Shown: positions 45,476 through 62,667 of the stretch, piece after piece
Layout of the letters: each line of letters opens with the position of its first letter
Numbering within the stretch: the stretch's first letter is position 1
NCBI GenBank assembly: GCA_905331475.1
Contig: CAJNYU010000755.1
Span: 62,001 to 126,000 of the forward strand
DNA from: Rotaria socialis
Taxonomy: Eukaryota; Rotifera; Eurotatoria; Philodinida; Philodinidae
Length of the DNA stretch: 64,000 bases
Direction of reading: 5' to 3'
The notes under the pieces: model-generated
The model's database searches: none
Seen by the model: the letters and a program-made list of their open reading frames with translations, nothing else
What the model was told of the DNA's origin: nothing
Position numbers and translations under genes: made by a program

Positions 45476-47543
45476 CTCGCTTTGTTTTGTCTTCGACGCG
45501 TCGAATATCATTTTTAATAAGCAATAAATACGGATGATTAACTGGTAATGCTACTTCATAGATTATCTTAGACTTCTTCATTAATGTCAATGCTTGTTCT
45601 AATTCACTTTTAACTTCATACGCAAGACCCATGTTCCTGTAACTAGTTGCAATATCAGGGTGTTGAGACGGAAGTGATTTCAATCGAATTTTAAGCGATC
45701 GGCCATAATAGTCCAATGCAAGATCATAATCATTCAGCAGATCATGAACAGTACCAATATTGTTGTACGACAAGCCCAAATCAGGATGATCAGTTGGAAG
45801 ATGCTTCTTCTGAATAGCAAGTGACTTCTCATACAAGTCAAGTGCTTCTAAATACTTTTTCTCTGCGGAGTACATGCCACCAATGTTGCCGTAAAACGAG
45901 GCCATGTTCGGGTGATTCTCATCGTTTGCTTCTTTGAACAGTGATACAGCTCGATTATACGATTCAAGTGCTCGAAGACTATCACCTTTGTTTCGATGAA
46001 CACCGCCGATATTGTTGTGTGTGTTCCCAATATTGACATAATCGAATGGACGCGTTTTCATCATTATCTCGAGCGATTTCTCATACCATTCGAGACTACT
46101 GTCGTACTCACCTTTAGAGTTAGCCACCAGGCCGAAACGTTGATACAACTTAGAAAGCGAAGAATCATTCGATGGAAGTTTAGTTAGAAATTGACGATAG
46201 TATTTTTCCGCAAGATCAAATTTGCCCATCTTCCACATCGTCAAACCAAGAGACATCAGATTCATTTCCGCTCTCGTTATTTTGCTCTTCATGTGATCAT
46301 ACAGTTTTTTAAGATCATTCTCATCATCACCACATAATCTCATTCGAATCGTCCATATTTTCATATCACCGAATGGATCATCTTGGCGAATAGATTCCAA
46401 ACGAAATATTGAACCAACCATAAATAATATCTCTGTTTCATCGCCATAATAACTAAACTCATCAATTTGTGCAAACGGCCGTCGATTATCACCATTCACA
46501 TCACATATTACACGAGGATCAGCCTCAATTTCAAATATCACAACTGCACGATCATCAGAACTGCATGGTACAATACTTTGTCTTAAAAATCTTTCAGCTA
46601 CTCTACGATTCAATGATGTCGATAAAAATGAATTGAATGATATTATATTTCCAATTGATTTTCTCAATGTTTTCATTTCAACATCGGACATCATCTGACC
46701 ACGATACACAACCGCGCGCTTCTTAAATTGATTTGCACGTAACTGCTCATAAACATTACGAATAATATTTCGCATTAAAAAAATCATTTCTACGTTACGC
46801 ACACGCAACGCTTTATTCACTAGACGATACACAAACGAGTCACGTGTATACCACCAAATTGCGCGGTTTGACGCATATTCATTTTGAAACTCTTTAACTA
46901 TTTTCAATTCGCTTTCATTGCCTTGATATTCTTTCATTAATAATTCAATTAATTCGTTCTGATCTTGTTTATTCGGTTTCATTCCAATCAATACGTCGAT
47001 CAACAATTGAGAATGCAGAAATTCTCCATTAAGCTCAGTTGAACTCCGATCCAAGATGTCCATGGATAGGGACTGTTCATTTTGACTCTGATGCTTTTGA
47101 TCTACCTGAATAGCATCGATCAATTCAACAAGTTTATTACAAACAGCTTTCACCTACAGCAAACTAGCAATCACATATGGCATGGTTTTCAATAAGGAAA
47201 AAGTACACACCTTGCTGTAGGGTCGACTCCATTCTAAGTTTGTCTCCTTACTGAAGCAATACATATAAATTGAGTATACTTGTTCTAATTTCTGCATTTC
47301 GGGAATTATAACGCGACCCATTTCACCACTTACAATCAGAATTGTCAAGTCACCTTGTTGAAGCAAACGAGTATGATTCATAAATTCTTCTGGATTGATA
47401 AAAGTTCGTAGATTATTAACTACGCTTCGTAATTGTTTTTGAGCACTCATATTTTCTTCATTGTTAACTGAAGCATCCAACCAAACGATGCTGTACGTTT
47501 CCAAATTGTTGTTGATTTCAGCCTGTGCGGGTCCCATTTTCAT
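45444..47543 (-). CDS. ART-TPR protein with receiver-like N-domain, 680 aa
   Basis: Two exons (47211-47543, 45444-47153) with a 57-bp intron give 680 residues. Residues about 15-110 form an alpha/beta domain (YSIVWLDASVNNEE, GDLTILIVSGEMGR, VYSIYMYCFSKE). This type recurs at the front of bdelloid ART/TPR proteins and looks receiver- or TIR-like; function unknown. Residues about 190-380 are the ADP-ribosyltransferase domain with a full R-S-E set: VVYRG (Arg262), FLSTS (Ser289) and DETEILF (Glu350/Glu352). About six TPRs follow (for example THNNIGGVHRNKGDSLRALE and SYNNIGTVHDLLNDYDLALD). The last ten residues and the TGA come from the inserted hAT element; before insertion the frame would have stopped two codons after the insertion point. 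The intact motif suggests an active arginine-directed enzyme, by inference. Confidence 0.87.
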
Positions 47544-48572
47544 TTAATTTTGTGAACTGGGATTATTCTCTGTATACGTAAATGTAGCCGCGTGTTTTCT
47601 TCACTCGTGTTTTCAATTCGAATGACCTTACCGTCTTGTTAGGTACTGTTATGGAACTCACAAAACACAACAACAAAATCTTTCTATTATCTCTACTTCT
47701 TTTATTGCTGTGTGTATTCAGTTATCTTTTTGCTGCCTACCGAAAGCTATCAAAAAGCAAAACATCTTTGCTATCTTCAATGCTTTTGCTAAAACACAAA
47801 TTCCTTTTATCTTTTGTTCGTCCTATGAATCGTATCTCATTTCAGTAAACATCAAAAGACCCTTCACATACTTAGTTTATTCCAACTTTATTAACCAGTC
47901 TTCACCAATATGTTTCTCTTCTTAGTAAAAAAACTGAATCAATTTTTTTTTCTTTTTGAATACTCATAAAAATAGTTTCATCGTGGTACACTCATATATG
48001 ATGTCATGTATGCTAGTCTGACTGTATTGAATACAAGCTAAAATGACATCTAACTCATTAATGAATGCCGTCATCTTTTGCTTTTTAGCGAAAAACAAAG
48101 CAACGGAATTGAATAAAGGAGAAAATTCTCCGTGATAAGGAACCTTTGAGATCATACTTTCAATAACTAAATTTAAACTACTAGTATGTGACTATGTTTC
48201 ACTTAAAATAACGACATGATCCATGAATGTATTGATTTAGTAAGTATATACGTTTAGTGCATTCCTGATCGTACAGTCCATTATTTTATTTTGTCATTGT
48301 ACTTGGAAGAAAAATCTTCTATTTACTTTCGAAATCATCAGGTAATTCAGCAAAATGAGAGACAACGATATAGACATAGTAGTAGAATAGAGCAGACACC
48401 ATTTCTTCAGCTGAAAAATATAGCCACATTAAATTCAGGACTCGGTGGGTTTTTCAAACCTACAACAATCACTCATAGGTAAATCTATGAATTATTTCTA
48501 AAAATCATTATACATCCAATATTGATTTCATTTTTAAATCTTACAACAAAATATTTCGAATAATTCTATTCT
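47544..48572. other. Intergenic between ART-TPR and NSUN5
   Basis: No gene is supported. The frames at 47636-47925 are hydrophobic but are read from AT/CT-rich DNA with no plausible splice context. The minus-strand 5' leader of the ART-TPR gene (47544-47640) includes an ATCCCAG acceptor-like site about 22 nt before its ATG. Confidence 0.4.
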
Positions 48573-53258
<4,686 letters not shown>

Positions 53259-54695
53259 TTTCTACAAAAATTATGTTTTTCTTTTCAAATGACTTATTCA
53301 ATCTATGTATTTCTTTTCTTCTTAGCAAATAAAAACAATAAAATCTAACAGATAGAAGATAGAGACCGTAGGCTTTTGTTTCGTTTTCTTTGTGGATATA
53401 AAACTGAAAATAGAAAAAAAAAGAAAAGAAGAAAACAAAAATCAATCTAGACGAACTGCAATGGTAACAACAAAGCAAGAAACAAACTGTTCGCCTCTTC
53501 ATATATATATATATAGTAAAACAAGAACTTTACAAAAAAAAACATGAAAACGGAAACGTATATTTATATAAAAGAAACATTTTTCAGATATACATTAAGA
53601 AGAAAGTTTTCATCCGTTCTTCTTGTTGAGCAAAAACCACATATCGGTGTGGAATATCGGTTCCAGGTGTATCCGAATTCATGTTAAAAAACAAAAGAAT
53701 ATTGATTTCATGGCGTTCGATTATTGATAAAGTAGATTGCTCTAATTTCTTTTTTGCATATTATTAAACAGCACTCAATTTCACACCTAAAAAAAAAGAG
53801 AAATATAAAAATGAAATTTATCGACAAGAAAATTTATCAAGTGTTAATAGTTTAAACATGCGAAGAAGAAGACCCCTTAATATGATATAGATAATGGCAA
53901 ACCTCGTCGAAAAAACACAAACAAGAATAAAGTAACATAAAGCTTCCTGAAATAAGCAAAATATATTAGTTTAAATGAGCGAGCTTTTCTGAAGGTTTGA
54001 TTCTGACAACGAATGTTTATCGGTGACAAGTGCGTTTGAGTGAATTACAAATGATGTATGTGTGTACTGTTAAATCGTATTCTACGAGGGAAAATTCCGA
54101 ATTTATTATCAAAAGCTAAAAGGGAAACAAAACTGTTTGGAACTTTTCATTAGTACATACTGAATTCTCATGGATATTTGGTACACTCTGGACGGGTGAG
54201 CAACATCCCTAAGTTCTTGTGTTCTGTTCAGTAAGAATTGCATTTCAATAGATGGCGCTGTATGCCAGCAGACGAAAACTTTAAATGAATGGGGGAGGGG
54301 GGGGGGCGATGTTACACCTCCGGTCGGGTCAATCCTGTGTGCCAACGAGTTTATACAGATAAGACTTTTTATGGGAGGTAACAAAGTGAATCCTTCTACG
54401 GATATGATTATCCGGGATTGAGTAAAAGATTATTTTTGCTGAGACTAATCTTCACCGTAGTAAACTTTATCGGATATTCAATAGTTCATTGTTGTTAAAT
54501 TTAACCCGAATTGACATTCATTCAATCCAATTATAAAATCGTGAATATCATTGTTGATCTTAGTCAATGACAACGATTTTCAATTGACTTAACCTTTGTC
54601 AAGGATAGATAAACTTTCGATTTGACAGTACACACTTGCCATTGTTAATGAATCTTAAGTGTTCGTGTGTGTATGAAGTGTTATGTGTCGAAGCA
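53259..54695. other. Intergenic between NSUN5 and the PDZ-LIM gene
   Basis: No gene is supported. It contains a TA run at about 53500-53515 and a G-rich patch at 54291-54306. A minus-strand frame at 54109-54384 is GC-richer than its surroundings but matches nothing I recognise and lacks splice context. Confidence 0.4.
54291..54306 (+). repeat. Poly-G tract (G5-A-G10)
   Basis: Sixteen bases, all G except one A, in an otherwise AT-rich region. Such a tract could form a G-quadruplex and is also prone to sequencing length error. Confidence 0.8.
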
Positions 54696-57600
54696 TTAAA
54701 ATGGTTTGGCAATAATGCAAAAGAAAAAAATAACGAAGAAGAAAGGCAAAAATCTTCTTCTTCTTACATCTGATCTCCAGGTTCCTATGAAAATAGTTAG
54801 GGAAAGGAATTGATTGATTGACGAATTCGATTATTGAAGAGGAAGGAAATAAAGAAATTACAATCAAAATTTTCTTACCATTATCATCGGAGAAACAATT
54901 TTGACAATGAAGTCGATTATTTCGTACACGTACATCGGTACCTTCGAATGACGATGCAAGTGGAATATTACAAACACAACAACGAAAACATTCGATATGA
55001 TAATATAATCCGAGTGATTCAATAACCATAGCCGAACCTTGTCCTAAAATTAATATAATATAAAATGAACGTACTGAATGAAAATAATTTTACCTAGTTC
55101 ATCAGTACATCTAGAACAACGAAGTTTTCCGCTAACAGATAAAACTCGATCATTATTGCTCTCCATCATAGTACGAGCTGGTGATTTTCTAAAAGAAAAA
55201 AAACAATAGCTTTACAAAACATAGAAAATTCGAATAAAACATACGTTCGAGATTGTCGATTTGGTGATACGTTAGAGCTTCGTTGTTGTCCTTGATAATT
55301 AAACATTTGCAGCTCTTGACGGGGTGGTGCAAGTGGTGCAGAACGGCGACCACTAGTTTTAACATTAGTTTGTTTTCTTGGCTCGTCGTTGATCAATATT
55401 TGATCATGAAAATGAGTTTTTCGTGGTGTTTGATTTAATGCTGAATGTAGTTGTTTACTAAAATATAAAGATTTATTTAAATTTTTCCATTAGTCATTCT
55501 TACTTTGTTATTCTTTGCTGTGGTATTCTTCCACCTAATTGAATCGTAACTTTTTTCTGTTGTTGTTGTTGTTGTTGTTGTTGATTAATTATTTGTGTTG
55601 AGTAAGATTCGGGCGTAGTAGCTTTTAAATCATTAAATGTATGTGTTCTCATTGAAGGTAGATCAGGTATAGAATGTTTTGTATAGTTCTGTTGTGCATA
55701 AGGATCGAGATAATGAATAACTTGTTCATTGGGATCGATTTTTAAACCGTACGTTCGATTGGATGGAATTCGATCCAAATGATTTTGTGTTGAAGAAGAT
55801 TTTTTTAATGATGAACGTAGAAATTCAGATGGAATAGGCGCAGGCGGAGGCGAAGCACTTGTTAGATCAATTGGAATAGTCACCGGCTCCTGTTCCTAAT
55901 GTTGAGAAAAATTTTAATAGATAAAAATTATTTTCCCAATGAATTAAATACTCGTGCTGGTGCAGGAACAAGAGATGTTAATGAGGGTACTTTTGTTGAA
56001 CGTGGAAAACCAAATTCAAGTTCCTGCTGAAGTTGATCCATTTGTTTTTCAACATAGGAACGTACTTGAGCGATAGGAGTATCATTACGCTGTTGTTTTC
56101 CTGTATTATCAGTATTTGGAGCTCGATGTACAAATGAATCAATGGGGGGTACCGGTGGTGATTGATCAACAAGTGTTTGAGCTGGAATAAATTTCAAATT
56201 GGCGCACGTTTTACGAAAAGAACGTTTCCAAAGTTCAAATTGCCTTTTTTTACTTCGGACTTTGGAATCTCATAGAGACTGATCTTATGCGTCCAGCCCG
56301 AAGTGAAAAGCAATTTTCAAATGGAAAATTTCTCATGTGAAAAACAACATACGTGTATTTACTACGACTCGCGTTGGTGGTTTAGGTACATTTGTTTCTT
56401 GTTTGTCGCTATTAATTGTTGTCTGTAAAAATGAAAAACAACTGTAATATGAAACGAAACCAAACAACATAGGTAAGAGTCATGCATCTACTGAAGAATT
56501 CATTAGTATGGTATTGAAAACAATAAAGAATCTATTTCTATCTATACTAATTAAAAAGCGATATAATGATACCTCTCGTATTGGTGTCTCATCAATGCCT
56601 CTCAATTGTTTTTCAAATTCAGCCTCGAGATCTTGAAGTTCTTTATCATAAATACTCTAGAAATAAGAACAACCGGTAGATTTTATGTTTCTAAAATACA
56701 ATAAGCAAGTGTTGATTTTAACTAAATATTGAAACATGCACTAATACAATCCCCATAGTTAATAATGATTCAATGCTTTCCTGGCATGATCAGATGGAAA
56801 ATTCAAGCATTAGATCGAGCATAAAAATCGTTGATTAGTGTTTAGGATGTTATCGAAATAGAGGACGTGCCATTGTTAAATCTCGCACATTCAACTACCT
56901 CATTCTTTAGATATGACGTTTTGGTATTCGATGAATTAAGCATTTTTCGAAATGTTTCAATTGACGACGAATGATTCTGAAGGATAGAAAAATCATAGCC
57001 ATGCATATTCAATAGATATGAAAGAGACAATAAGCAGTAACGGACATTTGTTTTTTCTATCATGCACTAAGTGTACAGATTGCGAGATAGAGAGAGAGAG
57101 AGAGAAAACTGATTACCATTAAAGTCAATAATTCTTTTCGGGAAAATGTTAACTCCTGAGTTTATGAGCGAACAAAAAGGAATAAGTAAACGAGAGAAAA
57201 ACTTTTCTTACTGATTCATTAGTATTAGTTGAATTCGTCGAACGAAACGGTTTTGGTGTGAATATATTCAATGATGAGGTAGGTATTTGTTGTAATGGAG
57301 ATACTTTTGTTGTATCAGATGAAGATATCGGATTAAATTGTATATACGACGAAACAGGTGATGGTATCGATGACTTTATTTTAGGTGTTGCAACAGAATA
57401 CGATGGCAGTGTAAGAGGAGATGTTATTTTTTGAGGCGATGGCGTTCGACTATGATCAGTGGTAGGTCCTGTTGTGATTGTTTGAGATTGATCATCGGCT
57501 ACATCTGTTAAGAATAAGAAATCAGAATGGTAATTCGAAAAGAAATGCTTTTATGAAGTGTATTATTATAGGCAATAACGCTCGTAAATCAGCAATAATT

Positions 57601-60148
57601 AACTCTGACATAATCGACTATTAGATTAACTACTACCATCTGACGCTGTTTTTAGAAATATTCCCATATGTTAATTATCGTTTCAATAGATTTTCTTATA
57701 TTTACCTTCGAATGTTCTGACAACCAGTTTAATACTTCCACGTAAATTTCGTTCTTTAAGAATTTTTCGTACTTGATCAAACGACATACTTTCAATATTT
57801 TCATCATTCATTGATACAATTTCATCATCAATGTATAAACCAGCCTTATCAGCAGGACTACCTAAACAGTACGGAAAAAAAGAACAACATTCAACAACAA
57901 AAAAAATTCAATATTTTCAACCTTCTTCAATTGTCGAAATATAAATAGGTCGATTTTGTACGCGACCACCTTCGAGTTTAAACCCAAATCCACGTACATC
58001 AATAGGTTTTTCAATGAATATTTCGCGAATTTTAGCTGGACCCTATATTCAAAAAAAAACAATAATCTATTGTTTTGCTAAATATCATCTATTCGTACTT
58101 TAATACGTTGAGGCGAGGGACTTTTTGATTTAACTGGTACAGGCGGCGGGGGTAATAACATACGTGTAGGTTTCGCCACAGGTTCATTGATTGTTTTTTT
58201 TGTTTCTTGAAGTCTACGTAATACATTATAATTATTATTCTATACTTACGTAATATTAATCTTACTTCGAAATCGGTTCAGCTTTTAAAGTTATGATCGG
58301 TTGATCGTCGTCCGAGTGATCCGTTGACTTAACATTTTTCAAACGTTTTTGTTCACGTTTTTTTCGCCAATTATCAACAGCCTAAATGTTTTAATATTAA
58401 ACTCGAAACATTTTCAATAGCTTAAATACAAATAGTTCTCAATTCTATAATAAGATTATCCTAATTTGAATTTCTCATCGGAATAGGGACTCACATTTTT
58501 TTCATCATCGAACGCTACTTTCGTACTTCCACAGCCCATTTTACATGTACATGTACACCCTTGTTTTTTTATCTTGTTCACATACTCGTCTTACACAATT
58601 CATCAAGTTCGATGCGTATATATTCTTTTGTTTCGAAAAAGAGAGGGCAAGGAAGAATGCTGTTTTCAGCTAGGAAAAGAATGCCAAGATAACAGCAGTA
58701 ATGAGCGACGACTGTTACCTCTTCATTTTCAATAGAAAAAAAAGCCTTGACTTCCATACACACGCACTTGTGAATAATCTTCAAAAACTTCGCTCTGCCT
58801 GATGTGAGACGATGACGTTAATGCATTATTGTTCATACGACCAGCAGGCATAGCCGTTGATGTTGAAAAATTCTTCATAGGATTTATTTAAAAGTGTATA
58901 GCATACTTAATTGATTTAAAAATGAATGCGAGCGCACTGTAGGACTACCACCACCGCCACCATATCTTTTCTTTTCGCTTGCAACATTACAATTTTAGGC
59001 TTTCTTCTTGATTTATATTCGAGTGAGGTGCGCTGTGCACACTAGGAGAGAAGAAAGAATGTAATCTTTTTTTTGCTTTATTCTTCACTTTCTCTTTTGT
59101 TTACTATTTTATAGAGACAGAGAGAAAACGATCGATTTATGCGAATACAGATCTTTGATATAACAATGTCAAGTGAGAAACTAACAAATGCTTTTTTTTC
59201 TTCGTCTTTATTTTAATAATAATCACAATAAAAATAATAACTGACGAAGACATAGAGTCATGTTGGTTTTTTTCTCTTATCGCTTTAAAAAAGTTTGTTT
59301 TTTCAAACAAAAGAAAGATTATTATCTTTACTACGCTCTAAAATAAACAATCAAGAATCGGCAAGAGTGTTGTTAACGCAAGGTTAGGTAACACGTTTGC
59401 CCTACTTCCGGTTTATATAAATACACTGGGTAGAAATATATAATTAGGTGACATATCATCTTGAACGTAAAACATAACGATAAGATAAAAAAAAAGTCGC
59501 TGTCAATCAGAATGGTTATTATTTATTTATCAACATCTGTAGGTGTTGTTTGTGCGTAAATGAAAGAGAAATAAGCCTTATAAAACGAAGTGTATAATGA
59601 ATTGTTGTTTCTATTGTTAGACAGTAAAAATAGGATGCCGATGTACTTTATTTCTTTTTCTCTACAATCGATAAGTAATTCATTTTTTTTACCTTTGACC
59701 AATCATTTTCCTCATCATTAACTTTATTTGCATTTGATTTATTTGTTATTTCATAATTTTCTTGTAAACGTTTTCGTGACTCTGCCAGTGATAATTGTTC
59801 TTGTGCACGTTCAATTAGATCATGATTGGGATGAATTTTAACAAATTGTAACGGGTCATTATTTGATTTATTTACATTTAATAAACCATTAAAATGTCTT
59901 GTTGGTATCGTCGTTGTTATTGATGATGCTAATTCATCAATTGATTGTGAACGTCCCTGACGATTCAGTGATGAGGTTGAACCACTATGAGCGTAAAATT
60001 TCGAACTGCCCAATGACGTATAATCGGAATCCACTGAACCTTGATCACTATTGTCAAATAACGAAATATGATTTGTTATCGTTGTTGTCGAAGGCGATAA
60101 AAGTATTGGAGATAAACTATTCAATGGATTCTGTTGAAATGTTGACAT
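54696..60148 (-). CDS. LMO7/Smallish-like PDZ-LIM protein, two first exons
   Basis: This is a cytoskeletal or junctional adaptor of the LMO7/LIMCH1 type, by family. The PDZ domain (about 57700-58060) contains GFGFKLEGGR, YISTIEEGSPADKAGLYIDD and ESMSFDQVRKIL. A long Pro/Ser/Gln-rich linker spans 55200-57500, with a Gln run near 55560-55585. The C-terminal LIM domain (54890-55180) reads LRCSRCTDELGQGSAMVIES...LYYHIECFRCCVCN...RLHCQNCF, where ESLGLYYH is the LMO7-family signature. Two starts splice in phase 0 to the exon AVDNWRKKREQKR near 58380: a 152-codon exon at 59693-60148, and a 15-codon exon at 58495-58539 beginning MGCGST, a myristoylation/palmitoylation signal. No calponin-homology domain is seen. 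The exact C-terminal end (TAA 54696-54698) is uncertain. Confidence 0.78.
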
Positions 60149-62667
60149 AATGCTGCATATATATATATATATAATCTAAATCATTGTTTTATTGTTGTAC
60201 ATCATTATCTAAATATATATAAATAAAGCAAATGAATAGATGATGATGTATGTTCAAGGATCGAGGGCGGATCTTTATACTACTAAGTATGTTACAACTG
60301 CATTGAATAAGATGAAAAAATGATTAAACTTTATGTACATATATTGATTTCTATGTAGGGCAAAAAGAGAACAATAGTTTTTCTTTTTGACAAAATGAGG
60401 CTAGTGAACTATGCACTCGGTCATATATATTTATGATAAAAATCAATGTCATCACTAATGTTCATTTTCTGATCGATTTGGTGTATGCATAATGATATAT
60501 TAGTAGGAAAAAAGGTCCATTCACCTTACCGTCGATTGAAATATATATATATATATATATATATCATCAATGATGCTCGATTGATTTCTTTACGTGTGAA
60601 TATACGGTTATGCTTACACACAGGAAAAGAATTCGACAACGATGACAGTTTATTCTTACAACATATAGGTAAATTTGTAGTTCAAATAAAAGAGGCGAAT
60701 CATGTGAGGCGAGTGAGAGAGATAGAGAGAGAAGAGACAAAAGTATTTTATTTATTTTTGTGACTTGTGAAAGAAATCCGATACGAGTGTTAAAAGGAGA
60801 AAAAAATACAAGACATGTTTTCTACGAACAATTTTACTAGAATAGAAAATAGAGATGATCTACTGTTTCAAGGGTGATAAAAATGATGGGTGGCGGATGA
60901 CTACGGTCAATGGTACATGATAAATCATCATGCTGTTTTCTTCTCGACCTCCGTCCACACACACACACACACATACGCACATAATTCTCTTTTCGTCTTC
61001 TTTTGACATTCAATGAACGAGAGAAGCAATAAGAGAAAGAGAAAGAAAAAAAAAGAAAAAGAACGACCGTCGTAGACAGTCGACTAATTTTTTTTTCTAT
61101 TACATCTTAAATTGTCTGTCTGATCCGAATAAAAGAATCGCGAACATGCTATAGCATCTTGTGTCTATCTCACCTTTTTCTATTCGACATTTGTGTATTA
61201 TAACATTGTTGTGATTATGTGACAATTGTATAAAAAATATCATTATCACGTTTATCATTTCGATGACTGTCGTTGTTGCATAATATATTGCTGCATACGT
61301 TTGCGAGTATTTGTCGTTTATAAATATGTTCTATACTGTGTTACATATCTAGAAAATGAGACACGACAAGGATTTCTTTTCTATTTTTTGATCAGTCATT
61401 AAACATCTTTCAAAGAACGAGAGACGAAGGCTTTTCTCTCCTTCCATATGTATCCAATTAAATGTATGAGACGATGGAAATACTGTTCACTTTTCCCCCT
61501 CCGTTCTCTTCCAGACATTTTAGCAGAAATCAGGAGAAGGAAACGTTCTTTCGCTTTATCCATTCAAGCTGACGCTTAATATGTATATTAAAAGGTCAAG
61601 TTAAACTTGTATGTGCGTATATATATATATATATAAACAGGTGTTAGGGTCGAGACATAAAATTAGACGAAAGGGGTAAGCAAACATACAAACATATGTA
61701 TAAAAAAACAATGAACGACTGAGTACATGATTACCCCCAAGTAACCGACATCGATCGATTCGGACAGTCAACAATTGCAAATGTAATAGTCAAGTCACAA
61801 TCAATGAGCATTTATGTTTATCAAGCGCGATTAGTGCTTCAACTATTGAGACGGCTAACAGGCATTAGATTATTTAAATATGAGCGTTAAAATTACCGTT
61901 CGTCTCGCAAAAGAATTTAATAACTAAATTAAAATTTATAAAAAAAAGCAAAATTTTGATAGGTTAAATGAATTAACCGTTTGGCATAGATAGTTGTCAA
62001 TATCCATAGTTCCGACTTCTAGCGTCCTCTGGCAAAATATTTTCCGGAAAAGACTTTCTCGTGTCGTCGGATCATTTTTTACAGAACCTTCAATACGTCT
62101 GTAATTAGTGTTGACAATGCATAGATAGAAAATAAAGTTGTATAACATTGATTGTTAATCATAGGTTATTTTTACAATGGGTTGTCTTCCTAGAAAATTG
62201 ACGAACAAGCCATTTTAATTATTTTTAGTCTTCCTGATTAAATCTAGTCCGTCTCAATATGCTTTCGAAATTTCACTTTTGAGATGATGATGTGAAATAT
62301 CAGTTACGTCTATTACAAAGCATTTGATCTCCATTTCAATGTTCTCATCTTACTTATCCCACCATTAAATCAATATATTTTAACATGATGAGGTCTATTT
62401 CAAAAAAACAAAATGTTATTATTATTTGCTTAATAAAGTATAAAAACAAATCCACAATGTACATAAATGTTTAAATCTACTTTTTTGTAACATTTGCATC
62501 ATTAAAATTAAAATAAAATGACAAAAAATAGTGATGATACTTTCGATTTTTGTTTTTTATGCTGAACAACAATAAATATAAAATACAGGAGCACAGAAAA
62601 AAAAACACATGCATAGAGAATCACAGACAAGCAAATAAAAAGCAATTATTGATATAAAAAAAAGGAA
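60149..62667. other. Intergenic between the PDZ-LIM and K+ channel genes
   Basis: No gene is supported. Contains TA microsatellites (60157-60172, 60541-60564, 61620-61635), an ACAC run at 60957-60974 and an A/G-rich run at 61030-61062. A 70-codon frame at 61936-62148 has no domain. This probably includes 5' regulatory DNA of the PDZ-LIM gene and the 3' UTR of the channel. Confidence 0.45.

Noticed and set aside
47636-47925. Leucine-rich 70-codon plus-strand frames between ART-TPR and NSUN5
   Set aside because: CT-rich DNA gives Leu/Ser runs in two overlapping frames; no supporting start, intron or homology.
54109-54384. 91-codon minus-strand frame with SPPPLPHSF
   Set aside because: The Pro run is the translation of the poly-G tract; no family recognised and no splice sites that fit.
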